Shown: positions 25,278-38,572 of the stretch, piece by piece
Layout of the letters: the number at the start of each line of letters is the position of its first letter
How positions within the stretch are numbered: position 1 is the first letter of the stretch
Assembly (NCBI GenBank): GCA_030998225.1
Contig: JAPYXD010000047.1
Span: 1-64,000, forward strand
DNA length: 64,000 bases
Direction: 5' to 3'
Source of the DNA: Diplolepis rosae
Lineage: Eukaryota > Arthropoda > Insecta > Hymenoptera > Diplolepididae
Notes under the pieces: model-generated
What the model was told of the DNA's origin: nothing
Database searches by the model: none
What the model saw: the letters and a program-made list of their open reading frames with translations, nothing else
Program-made: the position numbers and the translations under genes

Positions 25278-25857
25278 GAATGACGTGGTTGTTACTCAAT
25301 TTTCGTAAATTTTATTTACAATAAAATTCTCTTTTTTCATACCAAGTAATCTGAGTGGAGTAAGAAAATTCGGACGCACCCTTAAAAAACACCCTACCTA
25401 CAAAAAAGCCACTAATCGTCCAGAATGACGTGGTTGTTACTCAATTTTCGTAAATTATATTTACAATAAAATTCTCTTTTTTCATACCAAGTAATCTGAG
25501 TGGAGTAAGAAAATTCGGACGCACCCTTAAAAAACACCCTACCTACAAACAAACCACTAATCGTCCAGAATGACGTGGTTGTTACTCAATTTTCGTAAAT
25601 TTTATTTACAATAAAATTCTCTTTTTTTATACCAAGTAATCTGAGTGGAGTAAGAAAATTCGGACGCACCCTTAAAAAACACCCTACCTACAAAAAAGCC
25701 ACTAATCGTCCAGAATGACGTGGTTGTTACTCAATTTTCGTAAATTTTATTTAAAATAAAATTCTCTTTTTCCATACCAAGTAATCTGAGTGGAGTAAGA
25801 AAATTCGGACGCACCCTTAAAAAACACCCTACCTACAAACAAACCACTAATCGTCCA

Positions 25858-25943
25858 GAATGACGTGGTTGTTACTCAATTTTCGTAAATTATATTTACA
25901 ATAAAATTCTCACCCTACCTACAAAAAAGCCACTAATCGTCCA
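25858..25943. repeat. Truncated A unit, 86 bp
   Basis: AAAATTCTC joins ACCCTACCTAC, deleting about 59 bp from the T-rich tract to near unit position 113. Confidence 0.9.
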
Positions 25944-26088
25944 GAATGACGTGGTTGTTACTCAATTTTCGTAAATTTTATTAACAATAAAATTCTCTTT
26001 TTCCATACCAAGTAATCTGAGTGGAGTAAGAAAATTCGGACGCACCCTTAAAAAACACCCTACCTACAAAAAAGCCACTAATCGTCCA

Positions 26089-26195
26089 GAATGACGTGGT
26101 TGTTACTCAATTTTTTAAGTAATCTGAGTGGAGTAAGAAAATTCGGACGCACCCTTAAAAAACACCCTACCTACAAACAAACCACTAATCGTCCA
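26089..26195. repeat. Truncated unit, 107 bp
   Basis: CTCAATTTTTT joins AAGTAATCTG, removing about 38 bp that include the whole inverted repeat and T-rich tract. Confidence 0.9.
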
Positions 26196-26354
26196 GAATG
26201 ACGTGGTTGTTACTCAATTATTGTTACTCAATTTTCGTAAATTTTATTTACAATAAAATTCTCTTTTTTCATACCAAGTAATCTGAGTGGAGTAAGAAAA
26301 TTCGGACGCACCCTTAAAAAACACCCTACCTACAAAAAAGCCACTAATCGTCCA
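26196..26354. repeat. Unit with a 14-bp duplication near its start
   Basis: GTTGTTACTCAATTA is followed by TTGTTACTCAATTTTCG, so the TTGTTACTCAATT segment is present twice. The unit is 159 bp. Confidence 0.88.
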
Positions 26355-26789
26355 GAATGACGTGGTTGTTACTCAATTTTTTAAAATTTAATCTACCATA
26401 AAATTCTCTTTTTTTATACCAAGTAACCTGGGTGGGGTAAGAAAATCCGGACGCACCCTTAAAAAACACCCTACCTACAAAAAAGCCACTTATCGTCCAG
26501 AATGACGTGGTTGTTACTCAATTTTCGTAAATTATATTTACAATAAAATTCTCTTTTTTTATACCAAGTAATCTGAGTGGAGTAAGAAAATTCGGACGCA
26601 CCCTTAAAAAACACCCTACCTACAAACAAACCACTAATCGTCCAGAATGACGTGGTTGTTACTCAATTTTCGTAAATTTTATTTACAATAAAATTCTCTT
26701 TTTTTATACACAGTAATCTGAGTGGAGTAAGAAAATTCGGACGCACCCTTAAAAAACACCCTACCTACAAAAAAGCCACTAATCGTCTA

Positions 26790-27004
26790 GAATGACGTGG
26801 TTGTTACTCAATTTTCGTAAATTTTATTTAAAATAAAATTCTCTTTTTCCATACCAAGTAATCTGAGTGGAGTAAGAAAATTCGGACGCACCCTTAAAAA
26901 ACACCCTACCAAGAAACAAACCACTAATTAATCTGAGTGGAGTAAGAAAATTCGGACGCACCCTTAAAAAACACCCTACCTACAAAAAAGCCACTAATCG
27001 TCCA
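26790..27004. repeat. K unit fused to a partial unit, 215 bp
   Basis: A K unit with the rare end CTACCAAGAAACAAACC runs to CCACTAATT and joins AATCTGAGTGG of another unit. TAAT is present on both sides of the join. The same CCAAGAAAC ending occurs in the K units of the Y-K blocks at 32340, 33374, 37703 and 55790. Confidence 0.88.
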
Positions 27005-28163
27005 GAATGACGTGGTTGTTACTCAATTTTCGTAAATTTTATTTACAATAAAATTCTCTTTTTTCATACCAAGTAATCTGAGTGGAGTAAGAAAATTCGG
27101 ACGCACCCTTAAAAAACACCCTACCTACAAAAAAGCCACTAATCGTCCAGAATGACGTGGTTGTTACTCAATTTTCGTAAATTATATTTACAATAAAATT
27201 CTCTTTTTTCATACCAAGTAATCTGAGTGGAGTAAGAAAATTCGGACGCACCCTTAAAAAACACCCTACCTACAAACAAACCACTAATCGTCCAGAATGA
27301 CGTGGTTGTTACTCAATTTTCGTAAATTTTATTTACAATAAAATTCTCTTTTTCTATACACAGTAATCTGAGTGGAGTAAGAAAATTCGGACGCACCCTT
27401 AAAAAACACCCTACCTACAAAAAAGCCACTAATCGTCCAGAATGACGTGGTTGTTACTCAATTTTCGTAAATTTTATTTAAAATAAAATTCTCTTTTTCC
27501 ATACCAAGTAATCTGAGTGGAGTAAGAAAATTCGGACGCACCCTTAAAAAACACCCTACCTACAAACAAACCACTAATCGTCCAGAATGACGTGGTTGTT
27601 ACTCAATTTTCGTAAATTATATTTACAATAAAATTCTCTTTTTTCATACCAAGTAATCTGAGTGGAGTAAGAAAATTCGGACGCACCCTTAAAAAACACC
27701 CTACCTACAAACAAACCACTAATCGTCCAGAATGACGTGGTTGTTACTCAATTTTCGTAAATTATATTTACAATAAAATTCTCTTTTTTCATACCAAGTA
27801 ATCTGAGTGGAGTAAGAAAATTCGGACGCACACTTAAAAAACACCCTACCTACAAAAAAGCCACTAATCGTCCAGAATGACGTGGTTGTTACTCAATTTT
27901 CGTAAATTTTATTTACAATAAAATTCTCTTTTTTCATACCAAGTAATCTGAGTGGAGTAAGAAAATTCGGACGCACCCTTAAAAAACACCCTACCTACAA
28001 AAAAGCCACTAATCGTCCAGAATGACGTGGTTGTTACTCAATTTTCGTAAATTTAATTTAAATAAAATTCTCTTTTTCCATACCAAGTAATCTGAGTGGA
28101 GTAAGAAAATTCGGACGCACCCTTAAAAAACACCCTACCTACAAACAAACCACTAATCGTCCA

Positions 28164-28598
28164 GAATGACGTGGTTGTTACTCAATTATCGTAAATTATA
28201 TTTACAATAAAATTCTCTTTTTTCATACCAAGTAATTTGAGTGGAGTAAGAAAATTCGGACGCACCCTTAAAAAACACCCTACCTACAAAAAAGCCACTA
28301 ATCGTCCAGAATGACGTGGTTGTTACTCAATTTTCGTAAATTTTATTTACAATAAAATTCTCTTTTTTCATACCAAGTAATCTGAGTGGTGTAAGAAAAT
28401 TCGGACGCACCCTTAAAAAACACCCTACCTACAAAAAAGCCACTAATCGTCCAGAATGACGTGGTTGTTACTCAATTTTTTAAAATTTAATCTACCATAA
28501 AATTCTCTTTTTTTATACCAAGTAACCTGGGTGGGGTAAGAAAATCCGGACGCACCCTTAAAAAACACCCTACCTACAAAAAAGCCACTAATCGTCCA
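28164..28598. repeat. P-T-W block, copy 2
   Basis: Same order as at 24263: P with AATTATCG and AATTTGAG, T with GTGGTGTAAG, then W with CCTGGGTGGGG. W here ends in ACTAATCG instead of ACTTATCG and is followed by a K unit. Confidence 0.88.
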
Positions 28599-29178
28599 GA
28601 ATGACGTGGTTGTTACTCAATTTTCGTAAATTTTATTTAAAATAAAATTCTCTTTTTCCATACCAAGTAATCTGAGTGGAGTAAGAAAATTCGGACGCAC
28701 CCTTTAAAAACACCCTACCTACAAACAAACCACTAATCGTCCAGAATGACGTGGTTGTTACTCAATTTTCGTAAATTATATTTACAATAAAATTCTCTTT
28801 TTTCATACCAAGTAATCTGAGTGGAGTAAGAAAATTCGGACGCACCCTTAAAAAACACTCTACCTACAAACAAACCACTAATCGTCCAGAATGACGTGGT
28901 TTTTACTCAATTTTTTTAAATTTAATCTACCATAAAATTCTTCTTTTTTATACCAAGTAACCTGGGTGGGGTAAGAAAATCCGGACGCACCCTTAAAAAA
29001 CACCCAACCTACAAACAAACCACTAATCGTCCAGAATGACGTGGTTGTAACTCAATTTTTTTAAATTTAATCAACCATAAAATTCTTCTTTTTTATACCA
29101 AGTAACCTGTGTGGTGTAAGAAAATTCGGACGCACACTTAAAAAACATCCTACCTACAAAAAAGCCACTAATCGTCTA

Positions 29179-29343
29179 GAATGACGTGGTTGTTACTCAA
29201 TTTTCGTAAATTTTATGTAAAATAAAATTCTCTTTTTCCATACCAAGTAATCTGAGTGGAGTAAGAAAATTCGGACGCACCCTTAAAAATCCGGACGCAC
29301 CCTTAAAAAACACCCTACCTACAAAAAAGCCACTAATCGTCCA
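29179..29343. repeat. Unit with a 20-bp duplication
   Basis: ACGCACCCTTAAAAA is followed by TCCGGACGCACCCTTAAAAA, so this segment is present twice with one TCCGG and one TTCGG version. The unit is 165 bp and holds a rare TTATGTAAAAT, also seen near 1.92 and 54.0 kb. Confidence 0.88.
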
Positions 29344-30358
29344 GAATGACGTGGTTGTTACTCAATTTTCGTAAATTATATTTACAATAAAATTCTCTTT
29401 TTTCATACCAAGTAATCTGAGTGGAGTAAGAAAATTCGGACGCACCCTTAAAAAACACCCTACCTACAAACAAACCACTAATCGTCCAGAATGACGTGGT
29501 TGTTACTCAATTTTCGTAAATTTTATTTACAATAAAATTCTCTTTTTTTATACACAGTAATCTGAGTGGAGTAAGAAAATTCGGACGCACCCTTAAAAAA
29601 CACCCTACCTACAAAAAAGCCACTAATCGTCCAGAATGACGTGGTTGTTACTCAATTTTCGTAAATTTTATTTAAAATAAAATTCTCTTTTTCCATACCA
29701 AGTAATCTGAGTGGAGTAAGAAAATTCGGACGCACCCTTAAAAAACACCCTACCTACAAACAAACCACTAATCGTCCAGAATGACGTGGTTGTTACTCAA
29801 TTTTCGTAAATTATATTTACAATAAAATTCTCTTTTTTCATACCAAGTAATCTGAGTGGAGTAAGAAAATTCGGACGCACCCTTAAAAAACACCCTACCT
29901 ACAAACAAACCACTAATCGTCCAGAATGACGTGGTTGTTACTCAATTATAGTAAATTATATTTACAATAAAATTCTCTTTTTTCATACCAAGTAATCTGA
30001 GTGGAGTAAGAAAATTCGGACGCACACTTAAAAAACACCCTACCTACAAAAAAGCCACTAATCGTCCAGAATGACGTGGTTGTTACTCAATTTTCGTAAA
30101 TTTTATTTACAATAAAATTCTCTTTTTTCATACCAAGTAATCTGAGTGGTGTAAGAAAATTCGGACGCACCCTTAAAAAACACCCTACCTACAAAAAAGC
30201 CACTAATCGTCCAGAATGACGTGGTTGTTACTCAATTTTTTAAAATTTAATCTACCATAAAATTCTCTTTTTCCATACCAAGTAATCTGAGTGGAGTAAG
30301 AAAATTCGGACGCACCCTTAAAAAACACCCTACCTACAAACAAACCACTAATCGTCCA

Positions 30359-30793
30359 GAATGACGTGGTTGTTACTCAATTATCGTAAATTATATTTAC
30401 AATAAAATTCTCTTTTTTCATACCAAGTAATTTGAGTGGAGTAAGAAAATTCGGACGCACACTTAAAAAACACCCTACCTACAAAAAAGCCACTAATCGT
30501 CCAGAATGACGTGGTTGTTACTCAATTTTCGTAAATTTTATTTACAATAAAATTCTCTTTTTTCATACCAAGTAATCTGAGTGGTGTAAGAAAATTCGGA
30601 CGCACCCTTAAAAAACACCCTACCTACAAAAAAGCCACTAATCGTCCAGAATGACGTGGTTGTTACTCAATTTTTTAAAATTTAATCTACCATAAAATTC
30701 TCTTTTTTTATACCAAGTAACCTGGGTGGGGTAAGAAAATCCGGACGCACCCTTAAAAAACACCCTACCTACAAAAAAGCCACTTATCGTCCA
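30359..30793. repeat. P-T-W block, copy 3
   Basis: Same trio as at 24263, ending in ACTTATCG and again followed by a unit with CTCAAAATTCG and the X base. The P unit ends with CACACTT instead of CACCCTT. A shorter relative, T with GTGGTGTAAG then a W-start/K-like hybrid, lies immediately upstream near 30.06-30.3 kb. Confidence 0.87.
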
Positions 30794-31373
30794 GAATGAC
30801 GTGGTTGTTACTCAAAATTCGTAAATTTTATTAACAATAAAATTCTCTTTTTCCATACCAAGTAATCTGAGTGGAGTAAGAAAATTCGGACGCACCCTTA
30901 AAAAACACCCTACCTACAAACAAACCACTAATCGTCCAGAATGACGTGGTTGTTACTCAATTATCGTAAATTATATTTACAATAAAATTCTCTTTTTTCA
31001 TACCAAGTAATCTGAGTGGAGTAAGAAAATTCGGACGCACCCTTAAAAAACACTCTACCTACAAACAAACCACTAATCGTCCAGAATGACGTGGTTTTTA
31101 CTCAATTTTTTTAAATTTAATCTACCATAAAATTCTTCTTTTTTATACCAAGTAACCTGGGTGGGGTAAGAAAATCCGGACGCACCCTTAAAAAACACCC
31201 AACCTACAAACAAACCACTAATCGTCCAGAATGACGTGGTTCTTACTCAATTTTTTTAAATTTAATCAACCATAAAATTCTTCTTTTTTATACCAAGTAA
31301 CCTGAGTGGAGTAAGAAAATTCGGACGCACCCTTAAAAAACACCCTACCTACAAAAAAGCCACTAATCGTCTA

Positions 31374-31486
31374 GAATGACGTGGTTGTTACTCAATTTTC
31401 GTAAATTTTATTTAAAATAAAATTCTCTTTTTCCATACCAAGTAATCTGAGTGGAGTAAGAAAATTCGGACGCACCCTTAAAAAAA
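31374..31486. repeat. Truncated K unit, 113 bp
   Basis: CACCCTTAAAAAA joins AGAATGACG, losing the last 32 bp of the unit. The break is in the A-run. Confidence 0.9.
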
Positions 31487-31631
31487 GAATGACGTGGTTG
31501 TTACTCAATTTTCGTAAATTTTATTAACAATAAAATTCTCTTTTTCCATACCAAGTAATCTGAGTGGAGTAAGAAAATTCGGACGCACCCTTAAAAAACA
31601 CCCTACCTACAAACAAACCACTAATCGTCCA

Positions 31632-31759
31632 GAATGACGTGGTTGTTACTCAATTTTCGTAAATTATATTTACAATAAAATTCTCTTTTTTTATACCAAG
31701 TAAACTGAGTGGGGTAAGAGAATTCGCACCCTACATACAAAATAGCCACTAATCGTCCA
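31632..31759. repeat. Degenerate A unit, 128 bp
   Basis: The second half reads GTAAACTGAGTGGGG, then GAGAATTCGCACCCTACAT and AAAATAGCCAC. About 17 bp around GGACGCACCCTTAAAAAA are lost, with several private substitutions. It is one of the most diverged units in the window. Confidence 0.85.
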
Positions 31760-32194
31760 GAATGACGTGGTTGTTACTCAATTTTCGTAAATTTTATTTA
31801 CAATAAAATTCTCTTTTTCCATACCAAGTAATCTGAGTGGAGTAAGAAAATTCGGACGCACCCTTAAAAAACACCCTACCTACAAACAAACCACTAATCG
31901 TCCAGAATGACGTGGTTGTTACTCAATTTTCGTAAATTATATTTACAATAAAATTCTCTTTTTTTATACCAAGTAATCTGAGTGGGGTAAGAAAAACCGG
32001 ACGCACCCTTAAAAGCCACCCTACCTACAAACAAACCACTAATCGTCCAGAATGACGTGGTTGTTACTCAATTTTCGTAAATTTTATTTAAAATAAAATT
32101 CTCTTTTTCCATACCAAGTAATCTGAGTGGAGTAAGAAAATTCGGACGCACACTTAAAAAACACCCTACCTACAAAAAAGCCACTAATCGTCTA

Positions 32195-32774
32195 GAATGA
32201 CGTGGTTGTTACTCAATTTTCGTAAATTTTATTAACAATAAAATTCTCTTTTTCCATACCATGTAATCTGAGTGGAGTAAGAAAATTCGGACGCACACTG
32301 AAAAAACACCCTACCTACAAAAAAGCCACTAATCGTCTAGAATGACGTGGTTGTTACTCAATTTTCGTAAATTTTATTTAAAATAAAATTCTCTTTTTCC
32401 ATACCAAGTAATCTGAGTGGAGTAAGAAAATTCGGACGCACCCTTAAAAAACACCCTACCAAGAAACAAACCACTAATCGTCCAGAATGACGTGGTTGTT
32501 ACTCAATTTTCGTAAATTATATTTACAATAAAATTCCCTTTTTTCATACCAAGTAATCTGAGTGGAGTAAGAAAATTCGGACGCACCCTTTAAAAACACC
32601 CTACCTACAAACAAACCACTAATCGTCCAGAATGACGTGGTTGTTACTCAATTTTCGTAAATTTTATTTACAATAAAATTCTCTTTTTTCATACCAAGTA
32701 ATCTGAGTGGAGTAAGAAAATTCGGACGCACCCTTAAAAAACACCCTACCTACAAACAAACCACTAATCGTCCA
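32195..32774. repeat. Y-K-A block with following T unit
   Basis: Y (CCATGTAATC, CACTGAAA, GTCTAG), K with CCAAGAAAC, A with ATTCCCTTTTTT and CCTTTAAA, then a T unit. The first three match the blocks at 33229, 37558 and 55645 base for base at the diagnostic sites. The array then diverges into a P unit. Confidence 0.85.
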
Positions 32775-32938
32775 GAATGACGTGGTTGTTACTCAATTAT
32801 CGTAAATTATATTTACAATAAAATTCTCTTTTTTCATACCAAGTAATTTGAGTGGAGTAAGAAAATTCGGACGCAGCAAGAAAATTCGGACGCACACTGA
32901 AAAAACACCCTACCTACAAAAAAGCCACTAATCGTCTA
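32775..32938. repeat. P unit with a 19-bp duplication
   Basis: TTCGGACGCAG is followed by CAAGAAAATTCGGACGCAC, so the GAAAATTCGGACGCA segment occurs twice. The unit is 164 bp and its end is Y-like (CACTGAAA, GTCTAG), which marks a fusion of a P start to a Y end. Confidence 0.88.
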
Positions 32939-33083
32939 GAATGACGTGGTTGTTACTCAATTTTCGTAAATTTTATTTAAAATAAAATTCTCTTTTTTTA
33001 TACCAAGTAACCTGGGTGGGGTAAGAAAATCCGGACGCACCCTTAAAAAACACCCTACCTACAAAAAAGCCACTTATCGTCCA

Positions 33084-34533
33084 GAATGACGTGGTTGTTA
33101 CTCAATTTTCGTAAATTTTATTTACAATAAAATTCTCTTTTTCCATACCAAGTAATCTGAGTGGAGTAAGAAAATTCGGACGCACACTTAAAAAACACCC
33201 TACCTACAAAAAAGCCACTAATCGTCTAGAATGACGTGGTTGTTACTCAATTTTCGTAAATTTTATTAACAATAAAATTCTCTTTTTCCATACCATGTAA
33301 TCTGAGTGGAGTAAGAAAATTCGGACGCACACTGAAAAAACACCCTACCTACAAAAAAGCCACTAATCGTCTAGAATGACGTGGTTGTTACTCAATTTTC
33401 GTAAATTTTATTTAAAATAAAATTCTCTTTTTCCATACCAAGTAATCTGAGTGGAGTAAGAAAATTCGGACGCACCCTTAAAAAACACCCTACCAAGAAA
33501 CAAACCACTAATCGTCCAGAATGACGTGGTTGTTACTCAATTTTCGTAAATTATATTTACAATAAAATTCCCTTTTTTCATACCAAGTAATCTGAGTGGA
33601 GTAAGAAAATTCGGACGCACCCTTTAAAAACACCCTACCTACAAACAAACCACTAATCGTCCAGAATGACGTGGTTGTTACTCAATTTTCGTAAATTATA
33701 TTTACAATAAAATTCTCTTTTTTCATACCAAGTAATCTGAGTGGAGTAAGAAAATTCGGACGCACCCTTAAAAAACACCCTACCTACAAAAAAGCCACTA
33801 ATCGTCCAGAATGACGTGGTTGTTACTCAATTTTCGTAAATTTTATTTACAATAAAATTCTCTTTTTTCATACCAAGTAATCTGAGTGGAGTAAGAAAAT
33901 TCGGACGCACCCTTTAAAAACACCCTACCTACAAACAAACCACTAATCGTCCAGAATGACGTGGTTGTTACTCAATTTTCGTAAATTTTATTTACAATAA
34001 AATTCTCTTTTTTTATACCAAGTAATCTGAGTGGAGTAAGAAAATTCGGACGCACCCTTTAAAAACACCCTACCTACAAACAAACCACTAATCGTCCAGA
34101 ATGACGTGGTTGTTACTCAATTTTCGTAAATTATATTTACAATAAAATTCTCTTTTTTCATACCAAGTAATCTGAGTGGAGTAAGAAAATTCGGACGCAC
34201 CCTTAAAAAACACCCTACCTACAAACAAACCACTAATCGTCCAGAATGACGTGGTTGTTACTCAATTTTCGTAAATTTTATTTACAATAAAATTCTCTTT
34301 TTTTATACCAAGTAATCTGAGTGGAGTAAGAAAATTCGGACGCACCCTTAAAAAACACCCTACCTACAAAAAAGCCACTAATCGTCCAGAATGACGTGGT
34401 TGTTACTCAATTTTCGTAAATTTTATTTACAATAAAATTCTCTTTTTTCATACCAAGTAATCTGAGTGGTGTAAGAAAATTCGGACGCACCCTTAAAAAA
34501 CACCCTACCTACAAAAAAGCCACTAATCGTCCA
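33084..34533. repeat. Ten-unit block, copy 1
   Basis: Ten units in order: T/X-like with CACACTT and GTCTAG; Y; K with CCAAGAAAC; A with ATTCCCTTTTTT and CCTTTAAA; A; T with CCTTTAAA; T with TTTTTTTATACC and CCTTTAAA; A; T with TTTTTTTATACC; T with GTGGTGTAAG. The same order occurs at 55500-56949 with few differences: the first unit there is X with CTCAAAATTCG, and the ninth is class A. A third, shorter copy starts at 37413. This is a 1450-bp segment shared over 22.4 kb. Confidence 0.88.
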
Positions 34534-34823
34534 GAATGACGTGGTTGTTACTCAATTTTCGTAAATTATATTTACAATAAAATTCTCTTTTTTCATACCA
34601 AGTAATCTGAGTGGAGTAAGAAAATTCGGACGCACCCTTAAAAAACACCCTACCTACAAACAAACCACTAATCGTCCAGAATGACGTGGTTGTTACTCAA
34701 TTTTCGTAAATTATATTTACAATAAAATTCTCTTTTTTCATACCAAGTAATCTGAGTGGAGTAAGAAAATTCGGACGCACCCTTAAAAAACACCCTACCT
34801 ACAAACAAACCACTAATCGTCCA

Positions 34824-34892
34824 GAATGACGTAGTTGTTACTCAATTTTCGTAAATTTTATTTCTACCTACAAACAACCCACTAATCGTCCA
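34824..34892. repeat. Truncated unit, 69 bp, with altered TGACGTAG
   Basis: The unit starts GAATGACGTAGTTG, the only altered TGACGTGG box I noticed. It breaks at TTTTATTT inside the inverted repeat and joins CTACCTACAAACAACCC. About 76 bp are lost. Confidence 0.9.
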
Positions 34893-36342
34893 GAATGACG
34901 TGGTTGTTACTCAATTATCGTAAATTATATTTACAATAAAATTCTCTTTTTTCATACCAAGTAATCTGAGTGGGGTAAGAAAATTCGGACGCACCATTAA
35001 AAAGCACTCTACCTACAAACAAACCACTAATCGTCCAGAATGACGTGGTTTTTACTCAATTTTTTTAAATTTTATCTACCATAAAATTCTTCTTTTTTAT
35101 ACAAAGTAACCTGGGTGGGGTAAGAAAATCCGGACGCACCCTTAAAAAACACCCAACCTACAAACAAACTACTAATCGTCCAGAATGACGTGGTAGTAAC
35201 TCAATTTTTTTAACTTTAATCAACCATAAAATTCTTCTTTTTTATACCAAGTAACCTGGGTGGGGTAAGAAAATTCGGACGCACACTTAAAAAACACCCT
35301 ACCTACAAAAAAGCCACTAATCGTCTAGAATGACGTGGTTGTTACTCAATTTTCGTAAATTTTATTTAAAATAAAATTCTCTTTTTTCATACCAAGTAAT
35401 CTGAGTGGAGTAAGAAAATTCGGACGCACCCTTAAAAAACACCCTACCTACAAAAAAGCCACTAATCGTCCAGAATGACGTGGTTGTTACTCAATTTTCT
35501 TAAATTTTATTTACCATAAAATTCTCTTTTTTTATACCAAGTAACCTGGGTGGGGTAAGAAAATCCGGACGCACCCTTAAAAAACACCCTACCTACAAAA
35601 AAGCCACTTATCGTCCAGAATGACGTGGTTGTTACTCAATTTTCGTAAATTTTATTAACAATAAAATTCTCTTTTTCCATACCAAGTAATCTGAGTGGAG
35701 TAAGAAAATTCGGACGCACCCTTAAAAAACACCCTACCTACAAACAAACCACTAATCGTCCAGAATGACGTGGTTGTTACTCAATTTTCGTAAATTATAT
35801 TTACAATAAAATTCTCTTTTTTTATACCAAGTAATCTGAGTGGAGTAAGACAATACGGACGCACCCTTAAAAAACACCCTACCTACAAAAAAGCCACTAA
35901 TCGTCCAGAATGACGTGGTTGTTACTCAATTTTCGTAAATTTTATTAACAATAAAATTCTCTTTTTCCATACCAAGTAATCTGAGTGGAGTAAGAAAATT
36001 CGGACGCACCCTTAAAAAACACCCTACCTACAAACAAACCACTAATCGTCCAGAATGACGTGGTTGTTACTCAATTTTCGTAAATTATATTTACAATAAA
36101 ATTCTCTTTTTTTATACCAAGTAATCTGAGTGGGGTAAGAAAATCCGGACGCACCCTTAAAAAACACCCAACCTACAAACAAACCACTAATCGTCCAGAA
36201 TGACGTGGTTGTAACTCAATTTTCGTAAATTTTATTTACAATAAAATTCTCTTTTTCCATACCAAGTAATCTGAGTGGAGTAAGAAAATTCGGACGCACA
36301 CTTAAAAAACACCCTACCTACAAAAAAGCCACTAATCGTCTA

Positions 36343-36777
36343 GAATGACGTGGTTGTTACTCAATTTTCGTAAATTTTATTAACAATAAAATTCTCTTTT
36401 TCCATACCATGTAATCTGAGTGGAGTAAGAAAATTCGGACGCACACTGAAAAAACACCCTACCTACAAAAAAGCCACTAATCGTCTAGAATGACGTGGTT
36501 GTTACTCAATTTTCGTAAATTTTATTTAAAATAAAATTCTCTTTTTCCATACCAAGTAATCTGAGTGGAGTAAGAAAATTCGGACGCACCCTTAAAAAAC
36601 ACCCTACCTACAAACAAACCACTAATCGTCCAGAATGACGTGGTTGTTACTCAATTTTCGTAAATTATATTTACAATAAAATTCCCTTTTTTCATACCAA
36701 GTAATCTGAGTGGAGTAAGAAAATTCGGACGCACCCTTTAAAAACACCCTACCTACAAACAAACCACTAATCGTCCA
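36343..36777. repeat. Y-K-A block
   Basis: Y with CCATGTAATC and CACTGAAA, K ending in the usual CTACCTACAAAC, and A with ATTCCCTTTTTT and CCTTTAAA. It lacks the CCAAGAAAC mark of the other copies, so that mark arose after this branch or was lost by conversion. Confidence 0.85.
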
Positions 36778-37067
36778 GAATGACGTGGTTGTTACTCAAT
36801 TTTCGTAAATTTTATTTACAATAAAATTCTCTTTTTTCATACCAAGTAATCTGAGTGGAGTAAGAAAATTCGGACGCACCCTTAAAAAACACCCTACCTA
36901 CAAACAAACCACTAATCGTCCAGAATGACGTGGTTGTTACTCAATTATCGTAAATTATATTTACAATAAAATTCTCTTTTTTCATACCAAGTAATCTGAG
37001 CGGAGTAAGAAAATTCGGACGCACCCTTAAAAAACACTCTACCTACAAACAAACCACTAATCGTCCA

Positions 37068-37267
37068 GAATGACGTGGTTTTTACTCAATTTTTTTAAAT
37101 TTAATCAACCATAAAATTCTTCTTTTTTATACCAAGTAACCTGGGTGGGGTAAGAAAATTCGGACGCACACTTAAAAAACACCCTACCTACAAAAAAGCC
37201 ACTAATCGTCAAATTCGGACGCACCCTTAAAATACACGCTACCTACAAAAAAGCCACTTATCGTCCA
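37068..37267. repeat. C unit fused to a partial unit, 200 bp
   Basis: A C-type start and end runs to CCACTAATCGTC and joins AAATTCGGACGC of another unit, so about 90 bp of the second unit are missing. The end has AAATACACGC, private substitutions near the join. Confidence 0.88.
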
Positions 37268-38572
37268 GAATGACGTGGTTGTTACTCAATTTTCTTAAAT
37301 TTTATTTACCATAAAATTCTCTTTTTTTATACCAAGTAACCTGGGTGGGGTAAGAAAATCCGGACGCACCCTTAAAAAACACCCTACCTACAAAAAAGCC
37401 ACTTATCTTCCAGAATGACGTGGTTGTTACTCAAAATTCGTAAATTTTATTAACAATAAAATTCTCTTTTTCCATACCAAGTAATCTGAGTGGAGTAAGA
37501 AAATTCGGACGCACACTTAAAAAACACCCTACCTACAAAAAAGCCACTAATCGTCTAGAATGACGTGGTTGTTACTCAATTTTCGTAAATTTTATTAACA
37601 ATAAAATTCTCTTTTTCCATACCATGTAATCTGAGTGGAGTAAGAAAATTCGGACGCACACTGAAAAAACACCCTACCTACAAAAAAGCCACTAATCGTC
37701 TAGAATGACGTGGTTGTTACTCAATTTTCGTAAATTTTATTTAAAATAAAATTCTCTTTTTCCATACCAAGTAATCTGAGTGGAGTAAGAAAATTCGGAC
37801 GCACCCTTAAAAAACACCCTACCAAGAAACAAACCACTAATCGTCCAGAATGACGTGGTTGTTACTCAATTTTCGTAAATTATATTTACAATAAAATTCC
37901 CTTTTTTCATACCAAGTAATCTGAGTGGAGTAAGAAAATTCGGACGCACCCTTTAAAAACACCCTACCTACAAACAAACCACTAATCGTCCAGAATGACG
38001 TGGTTGTTACTCAATTTTCGTAAATTATATTTACAATAAAATTCTCTTTTTTCATACCAAGTAATCTGAGTGGAGTAAGAAAATTCGGACGCACCCTTAA
38101 AAAACACCCTACCTACAAAAAAGCCACTAATCGTCCAGAATGACGTGGTTGTTACTCAATTTTCGTAAATTTTATTTACAATAAAATTCTCTTTTTTCAT
38201 ACCAAGTAATCTGAGTGGAGTAAGAAAATTCGGACGCACCCTTAAAAAACACCCTACCTACAAACAAACCACTAATCGTCCAGAATGACGTGGTTGTTAC
38301 TCAATTTTCGTAAATTTTATTTACAATAAAATTCTCTTTTTTTATACCAAGTAATCTGAGTGGAGTAAGAAAATTCGGACGCACCCTTAAAAAAAACCCT
38401 ACCTACAAAAAAGCCACTAATCGTCCAGAATGACGTGGTTGTTACTCAATTTTCGTAAATTTTATTTACAATAAAATTCTCTTTTTTCATACCAAGTAAT
38501 CTGAGTGGTGTAAGAAAATTCGGACGCACCCTTAAAAAACACCCTACCTACAAAAAAGCCACTAATCGTCCA
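37268..38572. repeat. Z-X-Y-K block leading into the ten-unit block, copy 2
   Basis: Z (TTTTCTTAAATT, TTTACCAT, CCTGGGTGGGG, ACTTATC), X with CTCAAAATTCG, Y, K with CCAAGAAAC, A with ATTCCCTTTTTT, A, T, T with TTTTTTTATACC, T with GTGGTGTAAG. From X onward this follows the order of the ten-unit blocks but is shorter by two units, as if one T and one A were lost. The Z-X-Y-K start recurs at 55355, 57675 and 63596. Confidence 0.86.
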